Source of the DNA: Dasypus novemcinctus
Taxonomy: Eukaryota > Chordata > Mammalia > Cingulata > Dasypodidae
DNA: 64,000 bases
Assembly (NCBI RefSeq): GCF_030445035.2
Contig: NC_080704.1
Span: 27,198,499-27,262,498, forward strand
Direction of reading: 5' to 3'
This document shows, one piece after another, positions 1 through 10,086 of the stretch (within the stretch, counting starts at the first letter, position 1; every line of letters begins with the position of its first letter). The notes below the pieces were generated by a model. The model did no database searches, was not told the DNA's origin, and saw only the letters and a program-made list of their open reading frames with translations. The position numbers were made by a program, and so were the translations under genes.

Positions 1-19
1 TTCCTTATGATTGTTCCTA

Positions 20-110
20 TATTATATGTTAATGATGAGGGTTAAGTGAGTTAATGCTTACAAAATGCCTGGCCTAGCATGTAGTGAGCATTGATTAAAT
101 GTTAGTTGAT
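20..110 (-). repeat. MIR-like SINE fragment
   Basis: The stretch around 'ATGCCTGGCCTAGCATGTAG' followed by AAATGTTAG and an ATT-rich run resembles the antisense or central part of an old mammalian MIR element. It is short and diverged. Bases 111-331 hold nothing else that I recognise. Confidence 0.45.
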
Positions 111-331
111 GCTATTATTATTAATTATTATACCCCTCAACTTTCCTCTAGGTCATACAACTCCAATTGGACCAGACTTACTATTAGTCCAGGAATTCCT
201 TTGATTGAGTTATTCAACAAATATTTATCAAGCACCTGCTATGTGAGCTGGTACTTACTGTCAGGTGGAACAGGTGTGGTAGAAAGAGATCTGGTTTTAG
301 CTATCTGCTTTGATTGTCTATTTTCTGAGTG

Positions 332-664
332 ATCCTGGGACCTTCTAGAGTGGGAGAAAGGTGATCATTCTCTTGCACCACCTCAGCTCCCTGATCTGCT
401 ACGCCTTTTGTTCTCTCTCCTCTGTCTCTTTTTGTTGCATCGTCTTGTTGCACCAACTCTCTGCTTAGGCCAGCACTCCTGTGGAGGGCATCACTCCTGC
501 ATGGGACAGTACTCCTGAGTATACTCCACGCAGGCCAGCACTCCGTGTGGGCCAGCTCGCCACACAGGCCAGCTTGCCTTCACTAGGAAGCCCTGGACAT
601 CAAACCCTGGACCTCCTATATGGTAGATGGAAGCCCAATTGCTTGAGCCACATCTACTTCCCTG
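332..664 (-). mobile_element. tRNA-derived SINE, long type, 3'-truncated
   Basis: The right end is the reverse complement of the SINE head (CCACATCTACTTCCC), followed leftward by the B-box region (AACCCTGGACCTCCTATAT). The body matches the copy at 9362-9824 almost throughout, but homology stops near 332, so the A-rich tail of this copy is missing. Short reading frames inside it are by-products of the repeat. Confidence 0.85.
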
Positions 665-739
665 AAAATTCTTAAATGTTAACATTCAGCAACTATAGTT
701 TTAAGTTGAAAAGTCCTCTTATTTTTAAGGATTGGACAT

Positions 740-880
740 TTATGTAAAATAATAACTATACTTGCTGAGTACTTTCTGTCTATCAAGCATGATAAACATT
801 TTATGTGCATTATCTCATTTAATTCTCAAGCTCTTTAACATAGATATGATACTGTCCATATTTAGAGGTTGAAACAACCC
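740..880 (+). repeat. MIR SINE fragment
   Basis: Contains the recognisable MIR core: CATTATCTCATTTAATTCTC followed by a region corresponding to the 'fraction of cells-like' GATACTGTCC/TTTAGAGGTTGA part. It is old and lacks a visible duplication. Bases 881-1485 hold nothing that I recognise. Confidence 0.7.
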
Positions 881-1487
881 TAACAGTTATGGTGATTTTA
901 TTTATTCTAAGCCTGTATATAATTGAACCGCTCCAAACCAAACTGTTCCATTGCAGGGATACCAGTTGTTACTACCTTCCTAAGTAAGAATTTCCAGCAG
1001 GGATGAGGAAGTAACTTGAGATATTAGAGTAACTTTAAAGCCCAAGTGTGATGTAGGCCAGCAAGTAGCCACAGGGTTGTGGGAGCTTCCAGGCCACAGT
1101 GATTCGGAGTCTCAGGGGAAGTGTCAGATTTAGAGATGCTCCTCTTTGGCCCTAAGAGTCTCCCACTAAGAACAGAACTTGCCTCTTGAATCCTACTCTG
1201 ATTGCTGGTGTCCTGGAATCCTCACCTAATGTTTGCCATTCCCTTTCTCCTTGGGTCAGTTCTTTCAGCAGCCTTTCCTGTCTATTCAGAAGGACTTTCC
1301 CAAATCTGGCCATACATGGCGGATGTCCAAGAAAGAGGATGTCTACAGCTTGGCCATTGGATGGCAGACTGGCAGACTTTTTCCAGACCCTTCTCACAAG
1401 TGGGCAGAGAGCTTGCCCTATGCTACCAGGCAAGTCTGTCTTTGGCTGATTGACTGGAATGGGCTAGACAGAGCTGAACCACAGAGC

Positions 1488-1565
1488 TGAGGCATTTTAC
1501 AAATAAGGAAACTGGGACTTAGAGAGATTAGAGATTGGTGGTGGCTGAGTAAATAGAATAAGGAA
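1488..1565 (+). repeat. MIR SINE fragment
   Basis: The run 'CATTTTACAAATAAGGAAAC' followed by TGGGACTTAGAGAGATTAG matches the 3' half of MIR (the 'remaining to baseline' ACAGATGAGGAAACTGAG motif, diverged). Bases 1566-1745 are unassigned. Confidence 0.6.
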
Positions 1566-1745
1566 CCAAGCTACAGCAAAAAGATAGTTTAAAAAATCAT
1601 AAAGCAGAAATTTGGTTTTCATACCTGGTCAGTGTACAATTATTTTCTTTTTGCCTTTGGTGTCACTGTGGGGATGGTTTATTAGAACCCATAGGAAATT
1701 AATTGCGAGAAAGTATGCTGTAGATACATACCAATACTGCCTTTT

Positions 1746-2137
1746 TTTTTTTAGACTTATTTTTATTTTTTCTCGCCCCACCCTAGTTGTCGACTCTCTC
1801 TGTCCATCCGCTGTGTGTTCTCCTGTGTCCACTTCTATTCTTGTTAGCGGCACCAGGAATCTGTGTCTCTTTTTCATTGCATCATCCTCCGTGTGTGCGG
1901 CACCACTCCTGGGAAGGCTGGACTTCCTTTTGTGCTGGGCGGCTCTCCTTACGGGGTGCACTCCTTGCGCGTGGGGCTCCCTTATGCGGGGAACACCTCT
2001 GCATGGCACGGCACTACTTACATGCATCAGCACTGTGCATTGTCCAGCTCCACACTGGTCAAGGAAGCCCTGGGTTTGAACCGTGGACCTCCCATGTGGT
2101 AGGCGGATGCTCTATCTGTTGAGCCAAGACCACTTTC
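1746..2137 (-). mobile_element. tRNA-derived SINE, long type, with TSD
   Basis: Poly(T) on the left is the A-tail of a minus-strand insert, and the tRNA-like head lies at the right end near 2080-2137. Direct repeats CTGCCTTTT flank it at 1737-1745 and 2138-2146, a short target-site duplication consistent with L1-driven insertion. Confidence 0.9.
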
Positions 2138-2146
2138 CTGCCTTTT

Positions 2147-3436
2147 CTTTTGATGCATAGTGTATAAAGAAATTAATGAAACTGAAAGCAAAAATGATCC
2201 ACCTAAAGGAAGGCTCAGTGTCACATTTTTAGTAAGTTGTTTCTGTCCCTTCAATTTAATGTATTAAGCATAAAATTACAACCTTTCCTCCTTCTCAGTT
2301 TCCGTATGTGTCTGTGATTTTCTAAGTTTTGTAAATAAATAAATAAAGGGATATTCTGGATAACGAGAGAATTGCAAAAGAAAATACATTAAGGCTTGCT
2401 GTCATATTGTGTATTAAGAACAGAGATTCTGAGTTTCAATTCTGCCTCAACCACTGCTGAGGGTTATATCAGCATTCCTACACAAAGTTCCCATAATTTC
2501 ACAAATATCACATTCTAAGGTATGAAGGAAAAAGAGAAACTGATCTGAAGTCAATGATCTTTGAATTTTCATCTATGCCAGCCACCCTTCACTTAAGCAT
2601 ATGCTTTGTGGCCAGAAGCACAGATACATAATATATAATGTGTTAGAAGTGTCAGCACATACTTAGGAGGGGTGGGAAAGAGGGTGGGAAGTACTTAAGT
2701 CACTACTCATAGTCTATGTATAGCTCTTAGCACAAGGATAGGTATATGTGGAAGAAGGGTATGATGCAAATAGATTCAGACAAGATTTAAACCTCTGTAT
2801 TTTCTGTGATTCTTCTCTCCCTTTCAGGTGCTTTCTTGAGTACAAAATATTTGTCTGGCAAAAGAAGGAAAAAAAAACCTTTGTTTTGATACTCTTTGGT
2901 ACTAACAATGAAGTCTGAGGGAGAAAGAGGCCTGTGCAATCTGAAACGTGCTAGAAACCTTACATCTGTTTCCGCTTGGGGGCGATGTACTAGCTAACAT
3001 CAAAAAGAAAGTTAGTTCCAGCAACACCTTGCATTGCAGTTCCGAGGGCAACCCATTTAGTCACCAGATAGGTTTTTTCTGCATTGAACATGAATGATGT
3101 TATAGGTATCATTTAGTTTTTTTTTTTAAGGGAAAAATGGTTTTTAAGGGGAAAAAAAAGATTAAAAACAAAACTGGTCCTCCAAGAATTGTAGACTAAG
3201 CTATTCCTCTGACATTTTGAAACTACATAGATATGGCTATAGAAATCAATTTTAAGTGGTTTAAAAATACCTATATAATCTTCTCTTTGTAAATTCAGTC
3301 TTCTATTGAATAGCAAGCTGCTAGATAAAAAGAACAATATTTGATGTATTTTTCAGAAAAAATATGTGAAGTGTGTGCTGATAATTATTGCTATTATACT
3401 ACTACTTCTAAAGTCTTTTTCATATTCTCTTTACAG
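2147..3436. other. Intronic or upstream sequence, largely unassigned
   Basis: No coding exon with acceptable splice sites was seen here. A short MIR-like piece lies at about 2395-2455 (ACAGAGATTCTGAGTTTCAA). A+T-rich runs precede the acceptor at 3436. The gene that ends at 13354 must have earlier exons, which are either outside the window or not recognised here. Confidence 0.5.
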
Positions 3437-3568
3437 GCAGTGGTTGATGCTTGCAAAATAATGGGGGAAAAGAAATTTTATGGCCAAATTATGGAAGATG
3501 AGCATCTTTTCCAGAGGTTCAAAATAACGGATGAAATAGATATTGTCACTATGAAAGATTACATGCAA
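3437..3568 (+). CDS. Coding exon A of an unidentified gene (44 codons)
   Basis: A 132-base exon in phase 0 at both ends. It is preceded by a pyrimidine-rich acceptor (TTCTCTTTACAG) and followed by a good donor (CAA|GTAAGG). It encodes 44 residues, beginning AVVDACKIMGEKK and ending VTMKDYMQ, rich in charged residues with no membrane segment. I do not recognise the protein. A faint likeness to the end of a DEP/winged-helix domain (a Cys-Lys helix, then Leu-Phe-x-Arg-Phe) is an impression only. The frame runs without a shift into exon B at 9857, which is the main argument that it is real. Upstream exons and the start codon are not visible. Confidence 0.75.
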
Positions 3569-3637
3569 GTAAGGAATTTAGATTTAGTTGTGGAAAATAA
3601 ACAAAAAGCCTTTCTACCCCTATCCTCTAAGAAAAAA

Positions 3638-4215
3638 GTATCATTCTTTTTTTTTATTGTGGTAAAGTACACACAACATAAAATTTACCATTTTAACCAT
3701 TTTAAAGCTTACAATTCAGTGACACTAAGCACATTTTCAGTAAACTGCAACCATAACCATCATCTAGTTCCAGAACCTTTTCATCACCCCAAAAGGAAAC
3801 CTCACACTCATTAAGCACTCATTCCTTATTCCTTCTCCCACGCCCATACCCCCAGCCCCTCTCAAATGCTGATCTGCTTTCTGCCTTTACGGATTTGCCT
3901 ATTCTAGATATTTCATATAAATGGAATCGTCTAGTATGTAGCCTTTTGTATCTGGCTTCTTTCAGTTTACAAATGTAGTAGAATTATCAGAACTTCATTC
4001 CTTTTTATGATTGAGCAATACTCCATTGCATATATATACCACATTTTGTTAATCCATTCATCTGATGATGGAGACAGGTTGTTTCTACTTTTTGACTATT
4101 GTGAATAATGCTGCTATAAACGTGGGTGTACTGGTATCTATGCAGGCCCCTGTTTTCAACTCTCTTGGGTATATACCTAGAAATGGAATTGTTCTGTCAG
4201 AAAGGGGGTTGTCAG
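3638..4215 (-). mobile_element. Old L1 3'-end fragment, antisense
   Basis: Recognisable antisense L1 3' region: TTTTTATTGTGGTAAAGTAC, then TTAACCATTTTAAAG, ATGGAATCGTC and AATACTCCATTGCATATATA, ending in the ORF2 C-terminal region. It lies just downstream of exon A, inside the intron. It is mammalian-wide L1M-type and carries many substitutions. Bases 4216-4575 are unassigned. Confidence 0.85.
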
Positions 4216-4579
4216 ATAAGCAACTAGCGGTGTCTGCCACACTGCTAGCAGTAGGCCATCAGTGAACTCCAAGAACCAAACAAGGAGGTAAGGAAAGATT
4301 TGAAATAAAATGGAGGTCAAGACTGAGTATCAGGAGGAACAGTTAGATTTTGGGAAGTGTTGCACTGTTTTAGTCTCATAATAACTAAATTAATTCTGCC
4401 CCAAAGCATTTTTTCTCATCTGGGATATTGTTATTGGCCCATTCACATGCACCATCTTTTGCCAAGTGATACCCTTCAAGGTATCCCTCAGCTTCTGGCA
4501 TTTTATCACTTCTAAAATTTCTTTGAATTCTATGAATTGAAGAACTGATTTCCCCCAGCTGCTTTTAAATTACTGAATA

Positions 4580-4765
4580 ATACTGTTATATTTCTATGGT
4601 ACTTTACAACATGCAAATTGCTTTCACATATTTGTTACATTTAATCCTCAGAACCCTGTGAGATAGACTTTATTATTCTCAATGCATATATGAGAAAACT
4701 GAAGTCAGAGAGCTTAAATGATTTGCCCAGGTTCATAGTAAGTAGCAGAATGGGGGTGTACACAA
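4580..4765 (+). repeat. MIR SINE
   Basis: Contains the MIR core 'TTACATTTAATCCTCAGAAC' followed by CCTGTGAGATAGAC, a GAGAAAACTGAAG stretch and AGTAAGTAGCAGAATGGG. Old and diverged. Confidence 0.75.
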
Positions 4766-5007
4766 CTAGATCTTCAGATTCTACTTTCAGTGTTCCTGCT
4801 ACAACTTACATTGGTATAAATTCTAAGTAAAGGAAACATGGAAAATTTATGTATTATAATTACTCTCATTTATTAAGGATCCTGTATAGAAAATGATCAC
4901 ATCCTCTCACTCTTTTTATATATATATCTAGTAGTTGCTTCAAATCCTTTGTAAAATAAGGCAAATATAAATAATTTGCCTTAAATACAATTACTTTTAT
5001 ACATTTA

Positions 5008-5135
5008 GTCAATAAATCAAATTTTTATTGCATACCTACTATACCTCAGACATTTTGGTAGATGCTGGAAATACAATGAGGAACAAACTTACATGACTTC
5101 TGCTGTCATAGAGCTTAGAGTCTAATTTAAGAGAC
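5008..5135 (+). repeat. L2-like fragment
   Basis: TATTGCATACCTACTATACC followed by GGTAGATGCTGGAAATACAATGAG resembles the well-known mammalian L2/MIR-type 3' end. It is a weakly conserved old repeat. Confidence 0.5.
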
Positions 5136-5199
5136 AGGTGTTAGTCAAATGTCATATAAATATAAAATGTCAAATAAACATAAAAATCATAAATTCAAA

Positions 5200-5643
5200 A
5201 ATGCATGGTACAGATGAACAGATAAACAAAATATGGTAAATACATACAATGAATTATTACTCATTCGTAAAAGGAATGAAGTGCTGATACATTGCTACAA
5301 CATGGATGACCCTTGAAAACATGATGCTAAGTGAAAGAAGCCAGGCACAAAAGGCCACGTTATGTGATTGCATTATATGAAATGCCCAGAATAGGCAAAT
5401 TCATAGAGAGAGAAAGTAGATTATTGTTTTCCAGAGGCTGGGGTGAGGAGAGTTTGGGGGATGATGCTGACAGGTACAGGGTTTCTTTTGGGGGTGACAG
5501 AAATATTCTAGAATTAAATAGTGGTGATAGTTGTGCAACATTGTGAATATACTAAAACCACCGATTTGTACACTTTAAAATGGTTAAGATGGTGAGTTTT
5601 ATATTATGTGAATTTTATCTAAAAAATAAATAAATAAATACAT
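5200..5643 (+). mobile_element. L1 3'-end fragment, sense
   Basis: Sense-strand end of L1 ORF2 and its 3'UTR: ATGGATGACCCTTGAAAAC, AAAAGGCCACGTTATGTG and AATTTTATCTAAAAAATAAA, ending in an A-rich tail near 5640. ATGCATGGTAC on the left and ATACATGGTGC on the right may be a decayed target-site duplication. Confidence 0.8.
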
Positions 5644-5679
5644 GGTGCTAAGAAAGCACATGACAAGGATTTGACCTAG

Positions 5680-6110
5680 TAAGGGAGGGCTTCTAGTTTC
5701 ATATGGATGCTTTATGCTGTAAGCACTGCTGTATTCCCAGCTACAAAAGGCTTAAACCATAAAGGACATTTATCGTTCCATGTTAGAAGTCCCCAGAGAG
5801 GTGGTTCCTGGGCTAGCTAATTCAGCAGCTCAGGAATATCATGGTCCTGGGTCAGCTTCTAATAGTTTTCTTGGCTTACCCCACATAATAATAAGATGAC
5901 TACCACGTCCTCAACTACATTCAACAGCAGGAAGAAGGGGGACTCCAAGCAGTTTCTCTCTTTATCTAAAAAAGATCTTTCCCACGAGCCCCAAACAGAC
6001 TTCCCCTCAGGTCCCATTGGCCAAAACTGGATGACATGCTCCCCCTAAACCAATCACTGATAAAGGAAAATGGAACCATTTCCCACGATTGGCTTTGAAC
6101 AATCACTGGG
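5680..6110. repeat. Old interspersed repeat, class undetermined
   Basis: Shares 'CATTGGCCAAAACTGGATGA' context, a CCAATCACTG motif and surrounding words with 55840-56110 (CATTGGCCAGAACTGG). The two are therefore copies of one old family, which I cannot name with certainty. Bases 6111-6795 show nothing that I recognise. Confidence 0.4.
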
Positions 6111-6799
6111 GCCTTCCTTCCCTGAGCATATTGCTGTTTCCATACCTGAAAAATAAATCGGGGCTCCATTCGCCAGGGAGAGGTGGGGAATAGTTATTGA
6201 GCAGGCACTCGACAATGTGCATCAGGCTTCCTGAGGCAGTGCTGACTGAGTTGAGGGCTGGAGCTGAACAGTGGCACACTGCAGGCAAAGGTTCTGTGGC
6301 AAGAAAAGGTGCCCGGGCCTGAAAGCCAATCTGTGGGGCCAGAGAAGAGAGAGCACAGATGAGTGTGGTGTGCAGCCAGGCTGGAGAGCTCGTAAGAGAT
6401 CCATCATGCAGGGCTTTCAGACCGTATTAAGCTGTTCATGTTTCCTTTATTCTATGCGCAGTGAGAAGCTGGTGCAGTGTTTCAAGAAATAAGGCAATCT
6501 AATCTAATGAGGGAAAAGATCATTCTACTGCAGTGTAAAGAATGGAACAGGGAGCTGCAAGAGTCGTTCCTGATATGGAGGCTCCTGCAGTATCCTAGGA
6601 GAGGTGATGGTAGCTTGGTTTTGGGCTGTGGAGCCGGAGACACAAAAGATAATTAGGGAATAAAAGTAGTGATCCTTGGTGACAGACAGGGAGGTAAGCT
6701 AAAAGAAGGTGCCTAGCATGGCTCCTTGGTTTCTAGTTTGCATAACTGAATGGAGAGCTGTGCTGGATCAGGAACTAGACACCTGAAAATAGTAATACC

Positions 6800-6905
6800 A
6801 AGTGCATATGTCATGCTAACTCTTTTATTCTCATGTCAACCCTAAGAGGTACTATTATCACCCCCATTTTACGGGTTCTAAAGAAACAAGGGATCTCAAA
6901 ATTCT
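6800..6905 (+). repeat. MIR SINE fragment
   Basis: ACTCTTTTATTCTCATGTCA followed by ACCCTAAGAGGTACTATTATCACCCCCATTTTACGG in outline matches the MIR core. It is a short fragment. Bases 6906-7164 are unassigned. Confidence 0.65.
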
Positions 6906-7164
6906 GGCTCATAATAATATATGGCCATAACTATTCACTTGCTTCAGTGTGAAACATGAAATTAATGTAGTGCCTTAGAGATTTCCAATTGTGTTTTCTT
7001 TCTTTTAGAACCTTAGCCTATGAGATTAGGGAATTGAACCAGGAAATAAGTAGTCTGGGGATGCCAACTATTTTTTCTAAGGGCATGTGTCACATACTTG
7101 CAGACTGTGAATATGTCAAAGATTGGTGTCATAGAGAAGAGTCCCCAGATAGACATCTTAGAAG

Positions 7165-7405
7165 AGGAAGATATAATGATTGCTGACATTTATTAATTGC
7201 TTCTATAGGCAAGGTACTGTTTTTAGCTCATTATATGCATATTATCTCCTCTAATCTTCAAGTCTGTAAATTAGGTGACCCTTTTTACAGATGAGAAAAA
7301 TGAGGCTTAAGGAAGTTATAAAAAGATCTTGACCATGGTCACACAGCTAATAAGTGGCAGAGCAGATCATTGACAAGTCTCAGTTCTGAGTTGCTTATCC
7401 ATTTT
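7165..7405 (+). repeat. MIR SINE, nearly complete
   Basis: Runs from ACATTTATTAATTGCTTC through CAGATGAGAAAAATGAGGC to CACACAGCTAATAAGTGGCA, which is the order of the MIR core and 3' part. Confidence 0.8.
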
Positions 7406-7436
7406 ACTACTTCACTCTAGGAAATAAAATCTAAAG

Positions 7437-8490
7437 GCAGTCCTCACTTTGTACTATAGTGCAGGACCATAAAAGTGACCATGTAAGCTGAAATCATGCA
7501 AAGCCATCTTAATCAGTAGGAAAGTCACAATTGTTCCATGGCCTTGAAACATTTTTGCCAAAACATTGAAAACTCTCTTACTGTTATAAATGTATAAGAA
7601 AATGAAAAAACCGGTAAAACATTTATGTAGTATATTGTAATTTAAAACATTAGAAACAACGAGGATTAAAGTGTTTGTAAACAACTTATCGACTGTGGAT
7701 ATACTAAAAGTCACTTTAAATGGTGAATGGTATTGGTTATGTGAATCTCAGTAAAGCTGTTAAAAACCAGCTTATCCAGAGTAGTTTGAACAGTGCTTTT
7801 CTTCTTGCCATAGACCTTATGATAGGGAGTGAACCTCTTTTCTGTGCCTTGGCGAATTGTCAGACTCCTTTCTAAGTTTGGATCATCTTCCATCATTTTA
7901 TCCGTTGCACTTCTGATTTTGTGAGACATCACTAAGAGTTCCTTTACTGTGAAAAGTTTTTTTGTTTTGTTTTGTTTTTTGTCAGTTCCTCTGGAACAGC
8001 TTCATCCTTTTCATCACACCTGTTTTTCTCATTAATGGCAATAAGTTCACCTTCACCAAGATCCTCTGGCTACATTTCCACAGCCTCAAATGATGGCAGT
8101 GTCAGCATTCCCACGGTCACCTATTTTTTCCTAGAATTCCATTTACATTTTATTCAAATTTCACTTCCAGCATTATCACTTTTCTTTTCTTTGCTAACCA
8201 ATTCCCTATTTTGCTTATCCACTTTTGTAAAGTGCCACAAGGGTTTATCACTAGGAAGCAGTTAACATAACTACACATCTTGCTGTCCGTGTGTGAACTA
8301 ACAGATGCACAGTGACCAGTTACCAACAAACCTTGAAAGAAGTAACATGATTGGCCATTGATCATGATGCGCATCTGTTATTTACATAGCCATCTGTGGA
8401 CCAAACAGCTAGCAGCAAAGTTTGTACTTTATGCAATTACTCACAGTTAATATACCGCGGTAACTGAAATTTGAACCATGTTGTTGGGGG
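7437..8490. mobile_element. Possible DNA-transposon remnant
   Basis: The left edge reads CAGTCCTCACTTT. The right edge, read on the minus strand, begins CAGTCCCCCAACAACATGG. These are short imperfect terminal-inverted-repeat-like ends. The interior reads poorly on both strands; the minus strand has broken Lys/Arg-rich frames at 7711-7932. That layout would suit a decayed Tigger- or other DNA-type element about 1 kb long, but I see no transposase motif that I can vouch for. A run of TTTTG repeats lies near 7955-7980. Confidence 0.3.
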
Positions 8491-8565
8491 ACTGGTTATT
8501 ATTTGACTAAATAGTGGTAATTGAAATTCATGCATGCCAAAACAGTGCAAAGCAAGTGCTGCCTC

Positions 8566-8566
8566 T

Positions 8567-8608
<42 letters not shown>
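8566..8608. repeat. (TG)n microsatellite
   Basis: About 20 dinucleotide TG units with one TATG interruption near the start. Confidence 0.95.
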
Positions 8609-8610
<2 letters not shown>

Positions 8611-8964
8611 TGTATGCCCTAAATGCCTAGGTGGCATTCCCTTTCCTAATCGTAGTTCCTCCTGCCCTATTCCTGTCTCTTAAATGAATAGTCGTAAGGT
8701 TGGATTGCTTATATATACCTGTATTTTTGAATTCCTAATTTGATACCATTTTAAATTGGGAAAAAAAGGAAAGGTGGGATTTTTATAAATACTTCAAATG
8801 AAAATAACAAAATTCACCACTTAGTACCAGAGATGAACCCATTATTTCTAAAAAGGCTTGTGCAAATGGTCCTCTCACCCCAAGCATGTCATAATGAGCA
8901 CCACTAGGCATGCAGAACACATAGCTATTAATATTAATTTTTAGGCTCATCCCAAGTTATATTT

Positions 8965-9195
8965 TCCATAAAATGTTTATTCATTACTTAGTGAGTGTGA
9001 TACTATGTGCATGATACTGTGTGAAGGGGATCCTGCCTTCCAGTAGGAGAGAGAAGACATGCATGAGTACTAAAACATTGAGTGGTTGGTAGAGCCACAG
9101 AAGAGAGATGTTGATAAAGTTCAGAGATGGGATCAAAGAATACTTTTTGGATGAAGTGACATTTGAGTGAAACCTTGGGAAATGTGGCTAAAAAA
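8965..9195 (+). repeat. L2-like fragment
   Basis: Resembles the L2 3' region (TTTATTCATTACTTAGTGAG, later GATGAAGTGACATTTGAGTG and AACCTTGGGAAATGTGG). Strongly diverged. Confidence 0.45.
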
Positions 9196-9224
9196 CATTT
9201 TAGAGCACTCATAACCAATCATTC

Positions 9225-9347
9225 TTTTTTCTTTTTTTGAGCACTTTTTTTTCCCAATTGAGATGAAATTCACATAATGTAAAATAAGCCATCTTAAAGT
9301 GAACAATTCAGTGGCATTTAGTATATTCACAATGTTGCGTGACCACC
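9225..9347 (-). mobile_element. L1 3'-end fragment, antisense, split by a SINE
   Basis: TTTTTTCCCAATTGAGATGA, then ATAATGTAAAATAAGCC and AACAATTCAGTGGCATTTAG are the antisense L1 3' end. The fragment is cut at 9348 by the SINE at 9362-9824. Confidence 0.75.
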
Positions 9348-9361
9348 ACAAATCATTCTTT

Positions 9362-9824
9362 CTAAAAAAAATTATTAATTTATTTCTCTCCCCTCCCTAC
9401 CCCCCCATTGTCTGTTCTCTGTGTCCATTTGCTGCGTGTTCTTCTGTATCTGCTCGTATTCTCATTAGGCAGCTCCAGGAACTGATCCTGGGACCTTCCA
9501 GAGTGGGAGAGAGGCACTCATTCTCGTGTGCCACCTCAGCTCCCTGATCTGCTGTGTCTCTTACTATCTCTTCTCTTTGTCTCTTTTTGTTGCATCATCT
9601 TCCTATGCCAGCTCTCTGCGTGGGCCAATACTCCTGTGCTGGGCAGTGCTCCTGCACGGGGCAGCACTCCTGTGCAGGGCAACACTCCGCAACTGGCCAG
9701 CACTCCACAGGGGCCACCTCGCCACACGGGTCAGCTTGCCTTCACCAGGAGGCCCTGGGCATTGAACCCTGGACCTCCTATATGGTAGATGGAGCCCAAT
9801 TACTTCAACCACATCTACTTCCTG
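9362..9824 (-). mobile_element. SINE inserted 32 bases upstream of exon B
   Basis: A 463-bp tRNA-headed SINE on the minus strand. The A-tail lies at the left (TTATTAATTTATTTC region) and the tRNA-like head at the right (CCACATCTACTTCC). A 14-bp duplication, ACAAATCATTCTTT, flanks it at 9348-9361 and 9825-9838. The right copy falls inside the pyrimidine-rich tract of the acceptor at 9856. The body (about 9603-9720) holds degenerate ~16-bp tandem units (GGGCAGTGCTCCTGCAC-like). A frame stays open from the SINE into exon B, which I regard as accidental. Confidence 0.93.
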
Positions 9825-9856
9825 ACAAATCATTCTTTATTGTTTTGTCCATCCAG

Positions 9857-10086
9857 TATTCTAGTCTCCTGGATGAGACTCCTGCATGTTCTGGTGGCAG
9901 AAATAACTACTGGAGAAGACTAAGCCTCGAAAACTTTCCCAGGACGATGATAATGTATGACATAGTTGATTTTGCAGAGTCTGGAAGAATCTCAAACCGT
10001 CTACAAAAAGAACTGAAGTATCTATTACAGAAACCACAAACAGAAGAGATGCGTCAGCACCAGCTACAGATTGTTTCTGAAGTTAG
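9857..10086 (+). CDS. Coding exon B of the unidentified gene
   Basis: A 230-base exon following TTTGTCCATCCAG and ending at TTAG|GTAAAA. It begins in phase 0, matching exon A, and leaves two bases of a split Arg codon that exon C completes. The residues start YSSLLDETPACSGGRNNYW and end HQLQIVSEV. The second half (RLQKELKYLLQ...EEMRQHQLQIV) looks helical and amphipathic. A second AG at 9863-9864 would shift the frame, so the upstream acceptor is preferred. The function is unknown to me. Confidence 0.8.

Noticed and set aside
1612..2079. 155-codon plus-strand frame with hydrophobic segments
   Set aside because: It is antisense SINE (1746-2137) with T-rich tail coding for Phe/Leu. The same peptide words recur in the other antisense SINE copies.
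6989..7186. Extra exon after TTTCTTTTAG at 7009
   Set aside because: The acceptor looks good, but no donor with a compatible phase was found and the frame runs into a MIR. Exons A and B already join in phase 0 without it.
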